In this document: one piece after another, positions 20,198 to 29,853 of the stretch
How the letters are laid out: each line of letters begins with the position of its first letter
Numbering within the stretch: the stretch's first letter is position 1
Assembly: GCF_007828035.1 (NCBI RefSeq)
Contig: NZ_VITV01000005.1
Coordinates: forward strand, 186,001 to 250,000
Origin: Nitrospirillum amazonense
GTDB taxonomy: Bacteria > Pseudomonadota > Alphaproteobacteria > Azospirillales > Azospirillaceae
Direction of reading: 5' to 3'
DNA: 64,000 nt
The notes under the pieces: model-generated
Told to the model about the DNA's origin: nothing
The model's database searches: none
What the model saw: the letters and a program-made list of their open reading frames with translations, nothing else
Position numbers and translations under genes: made by a program

Positions 20198-20225
20198 TCG
20201 TTCGGGTTCCGGTATGACGTAGTGG

Positions 20226-20260
20226 ATGGCCCCGCCCGCTTCCCGCCGGCGGGGCCATTT
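20226..20260 (+). terminator. Terminator-like hairpin between mdh and sucC
   Basis: ATGGCCCCGCC and its exact complement around an 11-base loop, followed only by TT. Strong stem, weak T tract: a partial terminator or RNA-stabilising hairpin rather than a full stop. Confidence 0.5.
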
Positions 20261-20422
20261 GCCAAACAGATACCGGAATAGCGTCCGTAGCCACCCTTCC
20301 GTCACTTTACGCGGTTGATCGCCCCGGCATTGCTCTCTACAGTGCCCGCGGCGCGGGGTTGGCCCCGCGATCGGCCGCAATCATGCGAGGCCGTTTCCCA
20401 ACCGGAAGCGGGCGATCCCCGA

Positions 20423-21619
20423 ATGAATATTCATGAATACCAGGCCAAGGGCCTGCTGAAGAAATACGGCGTGGCGGTTCCCCGCGGCGGCGTTGCCTAC
20501 ACCCCCGAAGAGGCCGAGACCGTGGCCGCGGAACTGGGCGGCCCCGTGTGGGTCGTGAAGTCCCAGATCCACGCCGGCGGCCGTGGCGCCGGGCGGTTCA
20601 AGGAGAACCCCGAGGGCAAGGGCGGCGTCCGCGTCGTGAAGTCGATCGACGACGTCGTGTCCAACGCCAAGGAAATGCTGGGCCACACGCTGGTGACCAA
20701 GCAGACCGGTCCGGAAGGCAAGGAGGTCAAGCGCCTCTATGTCGAGGAAGGCTGCGACATCAAGCGCGAGCTGTACCTGTCCCTGCTGCTGGACCGCGCC
20801 ACCTCCCGCGTCACCGTGATCGCCTCGACCGAGGGCGGCATGGAAATCGAGGAAGTGGCCCACAGCCACCCCGAGAAGATTGTCAAGGTCGCCATCGACC
20901 CGGTCGGCGGCCTGCAGGGCTACCACGCCCGCCAGATCGCCTTCGGCCTGAAGCTGGAAGGCAAGCAGGTCGGCGCCGCCGTGAAGTTCCTGTCCGCCAT
21001 GTACAAGGCGTTCGTGGAACTGGACGCCTCGCAGGTCGAGATCAACCCGCTGGTCGTGACCGGCGCCGGTGAGGTCATCGCCCTCGACGCCAAGATGAAC
21101 TTCGACGACAACGCCCTCTACCGTCACAAGGACATCGAAGAGCTCCGTGACGAGAGCGAGGAAGAGGCGTCGGAGACCGAGGCCACGAAGCACGGCCTGA
21201 ACTATGTGAAGCTGGATGGCAACATCGGCTGCATGGTCAACGGTGCCGGCCTGGCCATGGCCACCATGGACATCATCAAGCTGTACGGCGGCGAGCCGGC
21301 CAACTTCCTGGACGTGGGCGGCGGCGCCACCCGTGAGCGCGTGACCACCGCGTTCAAGCTCATCCTGTCCGACCCGAATGTCGAAGGCATTCTGGTCAAC
21401 ATCTTCGGCGGCATCATGCGCTGCGACGTCATCGCCGAGGGCGTGGTGGCGGCGGCCCGTGAGGTCAGCCTGCACGTTCCGCTGGTCGTCCGCCTGGAAG
21501 GCACCAACGTCGAGCTGGGCAAGAAGATCCTGGCCGAATCCGGCCTGCCGATCCTGTCCGCTGACAACTTGGCCGACGCCGCTGAAAAGATCGTCAAGGC
21601 CGTGAAGGAGGCCGCGTAA
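20423..21619 (+). CDS. sucC: Succinyl-CoA synthetase beta subunit
   Basis: 398 residues from the ATG at 20423 ([17 protein letters not shown]); the frame is open upstream but only this start gives the family N-terminus. The ATP-grasp domain has [20 protein letters not shown], and the C-terminal half has [18 protein letters not shown] and [18 protein letters not shown]. With SucD it makes ATP or GTP from succinyl-CoA. Two bases separate its stop from sucD, implying translational coupling. Confidence 0.97.
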   Translation: MNIHEYQAKGLLKKYGVAVPRGGVAYTPEEAETVAAELGGPVWVVKSQIHAGGRGAGRFKENPEGKGGVRVVKSIDDVVSNAKEMLGHTLVTKQTGPEGKEVKRLYVEEGCDIKRELYLSLLLDRATSRVTVIASTEGGMEIEEVAHSHPEKIVKVAIDPVGGLQGYHARQIAFGLKLEGKQVGAAVKFLSAMYKAFVELDASQVEINPLVVTGAGEVIALDAKMNFDDNALYRHKDIEELRDESEEEASETEATKHGLNYVKLDGNIGCMVNGAGLAMATMDIIKLYGGEPANFLDVGGGATRERVTTAFKLILSDPNVEGILVNIFGGIMRCDVIAEGVVAAAREVSLHVPLVVRLEGTNVELGKKILAESGLPILSADNLADAAEKIVKAVKEAA

Positions 21620-21621
21620 TC

Positions 21622-22497
21622 ATGGCCGTGTTGGTTGACAAGAACACCAAGGTGATCTGCCAGGGCTTCACCGGCGCGCAGGGCACCTTCCACTCCGAAC
21701 AGGCCATCGCCTACGGCACCAAGATGGTCGGCGGCGTGACCCCCGGCAAGGGCGGCACCACCCACCTCGACCTGCCGGTGTTCGACACCGTGGCCGAGGC
21801 CGTGCACACCACCGGCGCCAATGCCTCGGTGATCTACGTGCCGCCGCCCTTCGCTGCGGACGCCATCCTGGAAGCCATCGACGCCCAGATCCCGCTGGTG
21901 GTCTGCATCACCGAGGGCATCCCGGTGCTGGACATGGTGACGGTGAAGCGCGCCCTGGCCGGGTCCAAGACCCGCCTGATCGGCCCGAACTGCCCCGGCG
22001 TCATCACCCCGGACGAGTGCAAGATCGGCATCATGCCGGGCCACATCCACAAGCGGGGCAAGATCGGCATCGTCAGCCGCTCCGGCACCCTGACCTATGA
22101 GGCCGTGGCGCAGACCACCGCGGCCGGCCTGGGCCAGACCACCTGCATCGGCATCGGCGGCGACCCGGTCAACGGCACCAACTTCGTGGACAGCCTGCAG
22201 CTGTTCCTCGACGACCCGGAGACCGAGGGCATCATCATGATCGGTGAGATCGGCGGTTCGGCGGAAGTCGACGGTGCCGAGTTCATCCGCGAGTCCAAGA
22301 CGAAGAAGCCGGTCGTCGGCTTCATCGCCGGCCGCACGGCCCCCCCGGGCCGCCGCATGGGCCACGCAGGCGCCGTGATCTCCGGCGGCAACGACACGGC
22401 CGACTTCAAGGTCGAGGCCCTGCGCGCCGCCGGCATCCATGTTGCCGACAGCCCCGCCAGCCTGGGTTCCACCATGCTGAAGGCGCTGAAGGGCTGA
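21622..22497 (+). CDS. sucD: Succinyl-CoA synthetase alpha subunit
   Basis: 291 residues. CoA-binding start [20 protein letters not shown], then [28 protein letters not shown]; and the phosphohistidine region [17 protein letters not shown]. Forms the active site for the phosphorylated histidine intermediate with SucC. Immediately behind sucC. Two hairpins downstream (22522-22606) end the mdh-sucCD unit. Confidence 0.97.
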   Translation: MAVLVDKNTKVICQGFTGAQGTFHSEQAIAYGTKMVGGVTPGKGGTTHLDLPVFDTVAEAVHTTGANASVIYVPPPFAADAILEAIDAQIPLVVCITEGIPVLDMVTVKRALAGSKTRLIGPNCPGVITPDECKIGIMPGHIHKRGKIGIVSRSGTLTYEAVAQTTAAGLGQTTCIGIGGDPVNGTNFVDSLQLFLDDPETEGIIMIGEIGGSAEVDGAEFIRESKTKKPVVGFIAGRTAPPGRRMGHAGAVISGGNDTADFKVEALRAAGIHVADSPASLGSTMLKALKG

Positions 22498-22521
22498 TAC
22501 CGGCCTTTCGGTTGAAATGAC

Positions 22522-22606
22522 GGGCCGGCCCGGATCACCGGGCCGGCCCGAGGAGGAACGGCGGCACCCGCCCAGCACATGTCTGGTACCCGGGGCCGCC
22601 GTTTTT
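22522..22606 (+). terminator. Double hairpin / intrinsic terminator after sucD
   Basis: First stem: GGGCCGGCCCGG with its complement around ATCA (22522-22549). Second stem: AACGGCGGC and complement (22557-22603) followed by TTTTT counting the stem end. The second has intrinsic-terminator form. Confidence 0.75.
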
Positions 22607-22964
22607 CCATGGCTGGCATGAGGCATCGCATCCCCTGCGTCGCTTGACCCCGTGGGATGCTGGTGCCACCTCATTGTTAGCGTGCACATTTACAATTTTG
22701 ATGGGCACGCGCCGACGCCATGATGATCACCTCGTCCAGCGTTGCGCAACAAAAAGGCCGGACGCTCTTCAGGCTCGATGGTTTTGTTGCGGAAACTGGG
22801 CGTTTCTTATGCGTGGTAGGCGTTTTCGTGGCAACGGCCCCACCGCCGTCGCATATTGAAGGCGCAGGTATCATGGCGTAAAAGAACGCGAATTTCGGTC
22901 CCATCGGGACGCCTGCCACGTAGACGCGGGCGCCCTATCCCTCCCAGATCAAGCGCAGAGCGCC
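22607..22964 (+). other. sucA leader region
   Basis: 358 bases after the sucD terminator with no supported gene, so sucA probably has its own promoter here. It contains an unusually AT-rich part and a 10-base inverted repeat (CGCAACAAAA and complement) at 22745-22791 enclosing 27 bases. No confident -35/-10 pair seen. Confidence 0.5.
22745..22791. repeat. Inverted repeat in the sucA leader
   Basis: CGCAACAAAA at 22745-22754 and its exact complement at 22782-22791. Neither orientation is followed by a T run, so it is not an intrinsic terminator; it could be an operator or leader hairpin. Confidence 0.55.
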
Positions 22965-25904
22965 ATGGTAACCGATCAAAGCTCCCTGTTTTTCGCCGGC
23001 AACGCGACCTTCGTCGCCGAGCTTTACGCCCGCTACCTGCAGGATCCGGCCTCCGTCGATCCTTCGTGGAGCAGCTTCTTCGCCGGGCTGGATGATGATG
23101 CCCGCGTCGTGCTGGGCGAAATCAAGGGGGCGAGCTGGGCGCCCAACAAGGCTGCCGTCATCGGCGTGCCCGATCCCGATGCCAAGCCGGCCGCTCCGGC
23201 CAAGGGTGCGAAGGGTGCCAATGGCGCCGCCGCCCCGGCCGCCAATGGCGCCGTGGCCAGTAACGCCATTGGGGGTGGCATCACGCCCGAGCAGCTGCGT
23301 CAGGCGCAGCTGGACAGCATCCGCGCCCTGATGCTCATCCGCGCCTACCGCGTCCGTGGCCACCTGATGGCCAAGCTGGACCCGCTGGGCCTGGAGAAGC
23401 GCAGCGAGCATCCGGAGCTGGACCCCAAGACCTACGGCTTCACCGACGCCGACCTGGACCGCCCGATCTTCATCAACAACGTGCTGGGGATGGAGACCGC
23501 CACCCTGCGCCAGATCGTGGACGCGGTGCAGCGCACCTACTGCGGCCACATCGGCGTGGAGTTCATGCACATCCAGGATCCCGAGCAGAAGGCCTGGATC
23601 CAGGAGCGTATCGAGGGCATCCGCAACCAGACCGACTTCACGGTCCAGGGCAAGAAGGCCATCCTGCAGCGTCTGACGGCCGCCGAGGGCTTCGAGCGCT
23701 TCCTGCAGCTGAAGTACACCGGCACCAAGCGCTTCGGCCTGGAGGGTGGTGAGGTCTGGGTCCCGGCCATCGAGCAGATCCTGAAGCGCGGCGGTCAGCT
23801 GGGCTTGAAGGAACTGGTCATCGGCATGGCGCATCGCGGCCGCCTGAACGTCCTGGCCAACGTGATGAACAAGCCGTACAAGGCCATCTTCTCCGAATTC
23901 CAGGGCAACGCCGCCAATCCCGAGGACGTGCAGGGTTCGGGCGACGTGAAGTACCACCTCGGCACCTCGGCCGACCGCGAGTTCGACGGCAACTCCATCC
24001 ATCTGTCGCTGACGGCCAACCCGTCGCACCTGGAAGTGGTGAACCCGGTCGTGTGCGGCAAGGTTCGCGCCAAGCAGGTGCAGCGCTCCACCATGCCGCC
24101 GACGGATGAGGCCCGTGCCGAGGTCATCGGCCTGCTGCTGCACGGCGACGCCGCCTTCGCCGGCCAGGGCCTGGTGCCCGAGACGCTGCTGCTGTCCGAG
24201 CTGAAGGGCTACCGCACCGGCGGCATCATCCACATCATCACCAACAACCAGATCGGCTTCACCACCGCGCCGCAGTACGCCCGTTCCGGCCCGTACCCGA
24301 CGGAAGTGGCCAAGGCCATCCAGGCGCCGATCTTCCACGTCAACGGCGACGATCCCGAGGCCGTGATCCACGTGACGCGCATCGCCGTGGAGTTCCGTCA
24401 GAAGTTCCTGAAGGACGTGGTGCTGGACATCGTCTGCTATCGCCGTCAGGGCCACAACGAAGGCGACGAGCCGGCGTTCACCCAGCCGCTGATGTACAAG
24501 GCGATCCGCAACCACCCCACCACCCGCGAGCTGTACGCTAAGCAGCTGATCGCCGAGGGCGTGATCACCGCCGAGGAAGCCGACGGCTTCGTTAAGGACT
24601 TCCATAAGGCCATGGAAGCGGAGTTCGAGGCGTCGACCACTTACAAGCCGAACAAGGCCGACTGGCTGGAAGGCAAGTGGCAGGGTCTGAGCGCCGCCAA
24701 GAACGACGATCGCAAGGGCAAGACCGCCGCGCCCATGGATCTGCTGCAGGAAGTGGGCAAGGCCATCTCCGCCGTGCCGGAAGGCGTGGACGTGAACGCC
24801 AAGGTGGTGCGCCAGCTCAAGGCCAAGCAGGAGATGTTCGCCACCGGCAAGGACCTGGACTGGGCCACGGCCGAGGCGCTGGCCTTCGGCACCCTGCTGG
24901 TCGAGGGCGTGCCCGTGCGCCTGTCCGGCCAGGACGTGGGTCGCGGCACCTTCTCGCAGCGCCACTGCGTGCTGGTCGACCAGACCACCGAGGCCAAGTA
25001 CGTGCCTCTGGACCACATCCGTGCCGACCAGGCCCGGTTCGAGGTGCACGACAGCCCGCTGTCCGAAGCGGCCGTGCTGGGCTTCGAATACGGTTTCACC
25101 CTGGCGGAGCCGCACGCCCTGGTCCTGTGGGAAGCCCAGTTCGGCGATTTCGCCAACGGCGCCCAGTCCATCATCGACCAGTTCATCAGCTCGGGCGAGA
25201 GCAAGTGGCTGCGCATGTCCGGCCTGACCATGCTGCTGCCGCACGGCTATGAGGGCCAAGGTCCGGAGCACAGCTCTGCCCGTCTGGAGCGCTTCCTGCA
25301 GCTGTCCGGCGAGGACAACTGGCAGATCGTGAACTGCACCACCCCGGCCAACTACTTCCACGTGCTGCGCCGGCAGGTGAACCGCGAGTTCCGCAAGCCG
25401 CTGGTGGTCTTCAGCCCCAAGTCGCTGCTGCGCCACAAGCTGTGCGTCAGCGAGCTGTCCATGTTCACCGGCAACGAGTCGTTCCACCGCGTCCTGTACG
25501 AGACCGGCGTGGATCTGGTCGAGCCGGCGAAGATCCGCCGCGTCGTTCTCTGCTCGGGCAAGGTCTATTACGACCTGTTCCAGGAGCGGGAGAACCGGGG
25601 CGTGAAGGATGTGGCCTTCCTGCGCCTGGAGCAGCTGTACCCCTTCCCGGGCGACGCCCTGAAGGTGGAGCTGGCCAAGTATCCCAACGCCGATGTGGTG
25701 TGGTGCCAGGAAGAGCCCGCCAACATGGGCGCCTGGAGCTTCGTCGACCGCCGCATCGAGGGCGTGCTGAAGGAACTGAACCACAAGGCCGGCCGTCCGT
25801 CCTACGTGGGCCGCGCCGAGGCCGCCTCGCCGGCCGCCGGCCAGCTGAAGCGCCACAACCAGGAACTGGCCAAGTTCCTGGACGAGGCGCTGACCATCGC
25901 TTGA
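22965..25904 (+). CDS. sucA: 2-oxoglutarate dehydrogenase E1 component
   Basis: 979 residues, full length. Thiamine-diphosphate enzyme that decarboxylates 2-oxoglutarate and passes the succinyl group to the E2 lipoyl arm. N-terminal FFAGNATFVAELYARYLQDP is the E2-binding tail, followed by a Lys/Ala/Gly-rich linker (about residues 75-100). Active-site motifs GMAHRGRLNVLANV, LSLTANPSHLEVVNPVV, GDEPAFTQPLMYK, LSGQDVGRGTFSQRH and LPHGYEGQGPEHSSARLERFL are all present. It begins the sucA-sucB-lpdA group. Confidence 0.98.
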   Translation: MVTDQSSLFFAGNATFVAELYARYLQDPASVDPSWSSFFAGLDDDARVVLGEIKGASWAPNKAAVIGVPDPDAKPAAPAKGAKGANGAAAPAANGAVASNAIGGGITPEQLRQAQLDSIRALMLIRAYRVRGHLMAKLDPLGLEKRSEHPELDPKTYGFTDADLDRPIFINNVLGMETATLRQIVDAVQRTYCGHIGVEFMHIQDPEQKAWIQERIEGIRNQTDFTVQGKKAILQRLTAAEGFERFLQLKYTGTKRFGLEGGEVWVPAIEQILKRGGQLGLKELVIGMAHRGRLNVLANVMNKPYKAIFSEFQGNAANPEDVQGSGDVKYHLGTSADREFDGNSIHLSLTANPSHLEVVNPVVCGKVRAKQVQRSTMPPTDEARAEVIGLLLHGDAAFAGQGLVPETLLLSELKGYRTGGIIHIITNNQIGFTTAPQYARSGPYPTEVAKAIQAPIFHVNGDDPEAVIHVTRIAVEFRQKFLKDVVLDIVCYRRQGHNEGDEPAFTQPLMYKAIRNHPTTRELYAKQLIAEGVITAEEADGFVKDFHKAMEAEFEASTTYKPNKADWLEGKWQGLSAAKNDDRKGKTAAPMDLLQEVGKAISAVPEGVDVNAKVVRQLKAKQEMFATGKDLDWATAEALAFGTLLVEGVPVRLSGQDVGRGTFSQRHCVLVDQTTEAKYVPLDHIRADQARFEVHDSPLSEAAVLGFEYGFTLAEPHALVLWEAQFGDFANGAQSIIDQFISSGESKWLRMSGLTMLLPHGYEGQGPEHSSARLERFLQLSGEDNWQIVNCTTPANYFHVLRRQVNREFRKPLVVFSPKSLLRHKLCVSELSMFTGNESFHRVLYETGVDLVEPAKIRRVVLCSGKVYYDLFQERENRGVKDVAFLRLEQLYPFPGDALKVELAKYPNADVVWCQEEPANMGAWSFVDRRIEGVLKELNHKAGRPSYVGRAEAASPAAGQLKRHNQELAKFLDEALTIA

Positions 25905-25914
25905 TCCAATGACG

Positions 25915-25949
25915 TTCCGGGGCCCGTTGCGGCCCCGGAATGATTTTAT
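25915..25949 (+). terminator. Hairpin between sucA and sucB
   Basis: TTCCGGGGCC and its perfect complement around a 6-base loop, followed by TGATTTTATT. Shaped like an intrinsic terminator but inside an operon, so probably a partial one. Confidence 0.65.
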
Positions 25950-25990
25950 TCTGAAACCCTTTGTTAGAAACGAACCAAGGTCCCAAAAAC

Positions 25991-27226
25991 ATGGCGACGG
26001 AAATCCTGGTGCCCACCCTCGGCGAGTCCGTGTCGGAAGCGACGGTCGCGCGGTGGCTGAAGAAGGTTGGCGACAGCGTCAAGGCGGATGAAACGCTGGT
26101 GGAGCTGGAGACCGACAAGGTCACCTTGGAAGTCAACGCCCCGGCCGCCGGCACGCTGGGCGAAATCCGCGCCGCCGAGGGCGCCAACGTGGGCGTGAGC
26201 GCCGTCCTGGGCGTGATCACCGAGGGCGCCGCCGCCGCGGCCGCCCCCGCCGCCGCTCCGGCCCCGGCCAAGACCGCCGCCCCGGCGCCGGCCGCCGCCC
26301 CGGTTGCCGCCCCCGCCAGCAACGGCGCCGCCGGCGTGATGCCGGCCGCCGCCAAGATCGCCGCCGACGCCGGCGTGAACCCGGCCACCATCGCCGGCAC
26401 CGGCAAGGACGGCCGCGTCACCAAGGGTGACGTGATCGACCACCTGGCCGCGCCGAAGGCCGCCCCGGCCCCCGTCGCCGCCCCGGCCCCGATCGCCAAG
26501 GCCCCGGCCGGCCCGCGCGCCCGCGCCGATCGTGAGGAGCGGGTGCGCATGACCCGCCTGCGGCAGACCATCGCCGCCCGCCTGAAGGACGCCCAGAACA
26601 CCGCGGCCATGCTGACCACCTACAACGAGGTGGACATGACCAACGTGATGAAGCTGCGCAACGAGCTGAAGGACCAGTTCGAGAAGAAGCACGGCGTGAA
26701 GCTGGGCTTCATGTCCTTCTTCGTGAAGGCCTGCCTGGTCGCGCTGAAGGAGATCCCGGCCGTCAACGCCGAGATCGAGGGCACCGATCTGATCTACAAG
26801 AACTACTACGACATCGGCGTCGCCGTCGGCACGCCGTCCGGTCTGGTGGTTCCCGTGGTACGCGACGCCGACCAGATGGGCTTCGCCAAGATCGAGCAGT
26901 CGATCAACGAGCTGGGCAAGAAGGCCCGCGACGGCAAGCTGTCCATGGAGGACATGACCGGCGGCACCTTCACCATCTCCAACGGTGGCGTGTACGGCTC
27001 GCTGATGAGCTCGCCCATCCTGAACGCCCCGCAGTCGGGCATCCTGGGCATGCACAAGATCCAGGAGCGTCCCATGGTCGTCGGCGGCCAGATCGTCATC
27101 CGCCCGATGATGTACCTGGCCCTGTCCTACGATCACCGCATCATCGACGGCCGCGAGGCCGTGACCTTCCTGGTGCGCGTCAAGGAATGCATCGAGAACC
27201 CGGAACGCATCCTGCTGGATGTCTGA
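25991..27226 (+). CDS. sucB: 2-oxoglutarate dehydrogenase E2 (dihydrolipoyl succinyltransferase)
   Basis: 411 residues from the ATG at 25991 ([17 protein letters not shown]). One lipoyl domain with the modified lysine in ETDKVTLEV (K43), a long Ala/Pro linker (about residues 75-118), a subunit-binding domain ([20 protein letters not shown]), a second Ala/Pro linker, and a catalytic domain ending with [13 protein letters not shown] (H382, D386). It transfers succinyl to CoA and forms the core of the complex. Confidence 0.97.
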   Translation: MATEILVPTLGESVSEATVARWLKKVGDSVKADETLVELETDKVTLEVNAPAAGTLGEIRAAEGANVGVSAVLGVITEGAAAAAAPAAAPAPAKTAAPAPAAAPVAAPASNGAAGVMPAAAKIAADAGVNPATIAGTGKDGRVTKGDVIDHLAAPKAAPAPVAAPAPIAKAPAGPRARADREERVRMTRLRQTIAARLKDAQNTAAMLTTYNEVDMTNVMKLRNELKDQFEKKHGVKLGFMSFFVKACLVALKEIPAVNAEIEGTDLIYKNYYDIGVAVGTPSGLVVPVVRDADQMGFAKIEQSINELGKKARDGKLSMEDMTGGTFTISNGGVYGSLMSSPILNAPQSGILGMHKIQERPMVVGGQIVIRPMMYLALSYDHRIIDGREAVTFLVRVKECIENPERILLDV

Positions 27227-27234
27227 TCCGACGG

Positions 27235-27260
27235 ACGGGGGGCCCCACGGCCCCCCGTTT
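27235..27260 (+). terminator. Hairpin after sucB
   Basis: ACGGGGGGCC and its complement around CCAC, ending in TTT. A short T run makes it a weak or partial terminator before lpdA. Confidence 0.65.
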
Positions 27261-27334
27261 GCTGACCGCCTGACCACTTAATCCACAATCAGCGCCAAAG
27301 CCTCCAGCGCCATACTTTACGGAGCGCAGCGACT

Positions 27335-27419
27335 AGGACGCGACCGCGTCCGCCGCAGCGAGCACCGCAGGGCGCAGCGAGGATAAGCCAAGGGCCGGAT
27401 GGCCCGCCGGCGTTTGAGG
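27335..27419 (+). repeat. Dispersed structured element, copy 1
   Basis: First stem GGACGC-GACC-GCGTCC (27336-27351), the conserved linker GAGGATAAGCCAAG, last stem GGGCC-GGAT-GGCCC (27392-27405), and the end GGCGTTTGAGG. The middle stem of the other copies is not well formed here. Lies between sucB and lpdA, ending 40 bases before lpdA. See the family comparison in the findings. Confidence 0.8.
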
Positions 27420-27459
27420 CTAACTGAAACCTCCGCCCGGCGCCTGAGGGAATCCAAAC

Positions 27460-28872
27460 ATGACCACCGAAACCCAATTCGATCTCGTCGTTATCGGCAG
27501 CGGCCCCGGCGGTTACGTCGCGGCCATCCGCGCGGCCCAGCTGGGCATGAAGGTCGCCTGCGTCGAGATGCGCAAGACCCTGGGCGGCACCTGCCTGAAC
27601 GTGGGCTGCATCCCCTCCAAGGCCCTGCTGGTCGCCAGCGAGAAGTTCGAGGAAGCGTCCCACTCCCTGGGCAATTTCGGCGTCAAGGTCTCGGGCGTGG
27701 AGCTCGATCTGCCGACGATGATGAAGCACAAGGACGACGTGGTTAAGTCCAACGTCACCGGCGTGGAATTCCTGTTCAAGAAGAACAAGATCACCCGCTT
27801 TACCGGCAAGGGCAGCATCGCCGCCCCGGGCCAGGTGACGGTGACCAAGGAGGACGGCGCCACCGAGACCGTCACCACCAAGAACATCCTGATCGCCACC
27901 GGCTCTGACGTCATGCCCCTGCCGGGCGTGACCATCGACGAGAAGCGCATCGTCTCCTCCACCGGCGCCCTGGATCTGGCCGGCGTGCCGAAGCGCCTGG
28001 TGGTCATCGGCGGCGGCGTCATCGGGCTGGAGCTGGGCTCCGTCTGGCAGCGGCTGGGCGCGCAGGTCACGGTGGTGGAGTTCCTGGACCGCATCCTGCC
28101 CGGCATGGATGGCGAGGTCTCCAAGCAGTCCCAACGCATCCTGGGCAAGCAGGGCCTGACCTTCAAGCTGTCGACCAAGGTCACCTCGGCCGTGGCTGCT
28201 GACACCGGCGTCACCCTGACGGTGGAGCCCGCCGCCGGCGGCACGGCCGAGACCATCGAGGCCGACGTGGTGCTGGTGGCCATCGGCCGCCGCCCCTACA
28301 CTGAGGGCCTGGGCCTGGACAAGGTCGGCGTCGAGCTGGATGAGCGCAAGCGCGTCAAGACCGACCACCACTTCCGCACCAACGTGCCCGGCATCTGGGC
28401 CATCGGCGACGTGATCGCCGGCGCCATGCTGGCCCACAAGGCCGAGGAAGAGGGCGTGGTCTGCGCCGAGGTGATGGCGGGCCAGTCCGGCCACATCAAT
28501 TACGACGCCATCCCGGGCGTGGTCTACACCTGGCCGGAAATCGCCGCCGTCGGCAAGACGGAGGAACAGCTGAAGGCCGAGGGCGTCAACTACAAGGTCG
28601 GCAAGTTCCCCTTCACCGCCAACGGCCGCGCCCGCTCCATGCAGGCCACCGAGGGCTTCGTGAAGCTGCTGGCCGACGCCCATTCCGACAAGCTGCTGGG
28701 CGCGCACATCATCGGCGCCTCGGCTGGCGAGATGATCGAGGAGCTGGCCCTGGCCCTGGAATTCGGCGCCTCGTCCGAAGACATCGCCCGCACCAGCCAC
28801 GCCCACCCCACGCTGACCGAGGCCATCAAGGAAGCGGCCCTGGGCGTGCTGGGCCGCACCATCCACATGTAA
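27460..28872 (+). CDS. lpdA: Dihydrolipoamide dehydrogenase (E3)
   Basis: 470 residues. Reoxidises the lipoyl arm of 2-oxoacid dehydrogenase complexes using FAD and NAD. FAD motif GSGPGGYVAA at residues 13-22; redox disulfide C45/C50 in GGTCLNVGCIPSKALL; NAD motif VVIGGGVIGLELGSVW; and the C-terminal catalytic HAHPTLTEAIKEAAL supplying the base to the partner subunit. It follows sucA and sucB, so it mainly serves the 2-oxoglutarate complex. A structured repeat lies in its leader. Confidence 0.98.
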   Translation: MTTETQFDLVVIGSGPGGYVAAIRAAQLGMKVACVEMRKTLGGTCLNVGCIPSKALLVASEKFEEASHSLGNFGVKVSGVELDLPTMMKHKDDVVKSNVTGVEFLFKKNKITRFTGKGSIAAPGQVTVTKEDGATETVTTKNILIATGSDVMPLPGVTIDEKRIVSSTGALDLAGVPKRLVVIGGGVIGLELGSVWQRLGAQVTVVEFLDRILPGMDGEVSKQSQRILGKQGLTFKLSTKVTSAVAADTGVTLTVEPAAGGTAETIEADVVLVAIGRRPYTEGLGLDKVGVELDERKRVKTDHHFRTNVPGIWAIGDVIAGAMLAHKAEEEGVVCAEVMAGQSGHINYDAIPGVVYTWPEIAAVGKTEEQLKAEGVNYKVGKFPFTANGRARSMQATEGFVKLLADAHSDKLLGAHIIGASAGEMIEELALALEFGASSEDIARTSHAHPTLTEAIKEAALGVLGRTIHM

Positions 28873-28894
28873 GCTTTCCCATCCGGGAATGCGG

Positions 28895-28926
28895 AAACGG
28901 CGCCGGGTCACCCCCGGCGCCGTTTT
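28895..28926. terminator. Intrinsic terminator after lpdA
   Basis: AAACGGCGCCGGG and its exact 13-base complement around a 5-base loop, ending in TTTT. Lies between lpdA and the converging DUF2167 gene. Confidence 0.92.
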
Positions 28927-28946
28927 GCATTCAGGGCCCTCTTTGT

Positions 28947-29840
28947 TCACGACCAGGGCCCCTTGGGGCCGTCATAATCCTCGCGCTTGGGCGGTGGGGG
29001 CGGGATGGGCGGAGCCTGGTCCCGCGCCGGTGGCGGCTTCGGCCCCCAATAGCGGCGCAGACGCGGCGCGCCCAACATCATGATCAGCACCGCCACCAGA
29101 TAGATGAAGTTCTGGCTGCGGATGCCATTCCACAGATGGTCCAGCAGGCCGCCCTTCACCAGGGCATCGCCGGCGACCAGGCCGCTGAGGCCCAGGGTGA
29201 CGGACTGGTCGGCCACGGGCACATAGTCGCGATAGCCGTTGCCGGGGGTGAAGCGCACCATGGACAGCAGCGCCGGCATCTGGCCCTCGATGGCCGGCAG
29301 GTCGCTCATGCGGGCGGCGATGTCCAGGCCCAGCACGCCGCGCCGGCCCAGCAGGCGGGCGTGGTAATCGAGTCCATCGACGGCCCCGCCGTCGGCTTGG
29401 CGCCGCGTGGCCCAGATCAGCGTGTGGCTGGCGCTGTCGTAGACGGGGGGCTGGGCCCAGCCCGCCAGGCGCGGTCCGCCACTGTCGGCGGATTTCAACG
29501 CCGACAGCAGGGCGTCGGCGTCCAGCCGGCCGGCATCCAGGTCGCTGACGTGGCCGCTGCCGTCATAGCTCAGGGCCACCAGCCAGGCGGGCTGGGGGGC
29601 TGACCCTACCGGCACCAGCAGGCCCAGCCCGGCACCGCCGGCCAAGGGGCGCCCCTGCCAGTGCCGGCTGAGGAAGCCCTGGGTGTCGGCGCCGGCCACG
29701 TACTGGAAGGCGGGGCTGGGGGTCAGGGTGACGGCCTTGTCCGCCAGCGAGATCGGGGTCTCATCCGTGGCGGCGGCCGGCGGGGTGACGCTCAAAAGGG
29801 CGGCGCACAGCAGCGGGGCCAGCAATCTCATCAGCCGCAT
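28947..29840 (-). CDS. DUF2167 membrane-anchored protein
   Basis: 297 residues from the ATG at 29840 (MRLMRLLAPLLCAALLSVTPPAAA), a signal peptide; a nearby ATG at 29831 is also possible. The extracytoplasmic domain has the DUF2167 pattern: LVALSYDGSGHVSDLDAGRLDADALL, GWAQPPVYDSASHTLIWATR, LLGRRGVLGLDIAARMSDLP and FTPGNGYRDYVP. One transmembrane helix (FIYLVAVLIMMLGA) lies near the C-terminus, followed by a Pro-rich tail (PPIPPPPPKRED). Function unknown. Starts 14 bases after xerC ends, so the two may be co-transcribed. Confidence 0.85.
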   Translation of the reverse strand: MRLMRLLAPLLCAALLSVTPPAAATDETPISLADKAVTLTPSPAFQYVAGADTQGFLSRHWQGRPLAGGAGLGLLVPVGSAPQPAWLVALSYDGSGHVSDLDAGRLDADALLSALKSADSGGPRLAGWAQPPVYDSASHTLIWATRRQADGGAVDGLDYHARLLGRRGVLGLDIAARMSDLPAIEGQMPALLSMVRFTPGNGYRDYVPVADQSVTLGLSGLVAGDALVKGGLLDHLWNGIRSQNFIYLVAVLIMMLGAPRLRRYWGPKPPPARDQAPPIPPPPPKREDYDGPKGPWS

Positions 29841-29853
29841 GGGGCCAGTGTCC

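Noticed and set aside
22935-25856. 973-codon antisense frame inside sucA
   Set aside because: Product is a biased His/Leu/Gly/Asp sequence typical of shadow frames; sucA on the other strand is full length and canonical.
27392-27405. CsrA/RsmA-binding hairpin (GGA in a loop) in the dispersed element
   Set aside because: Three of four copies show GGAT in the loop, but copy 3 has GGGT, and the rest of the element lacks further looped GGA motifs. Too weak to claim.
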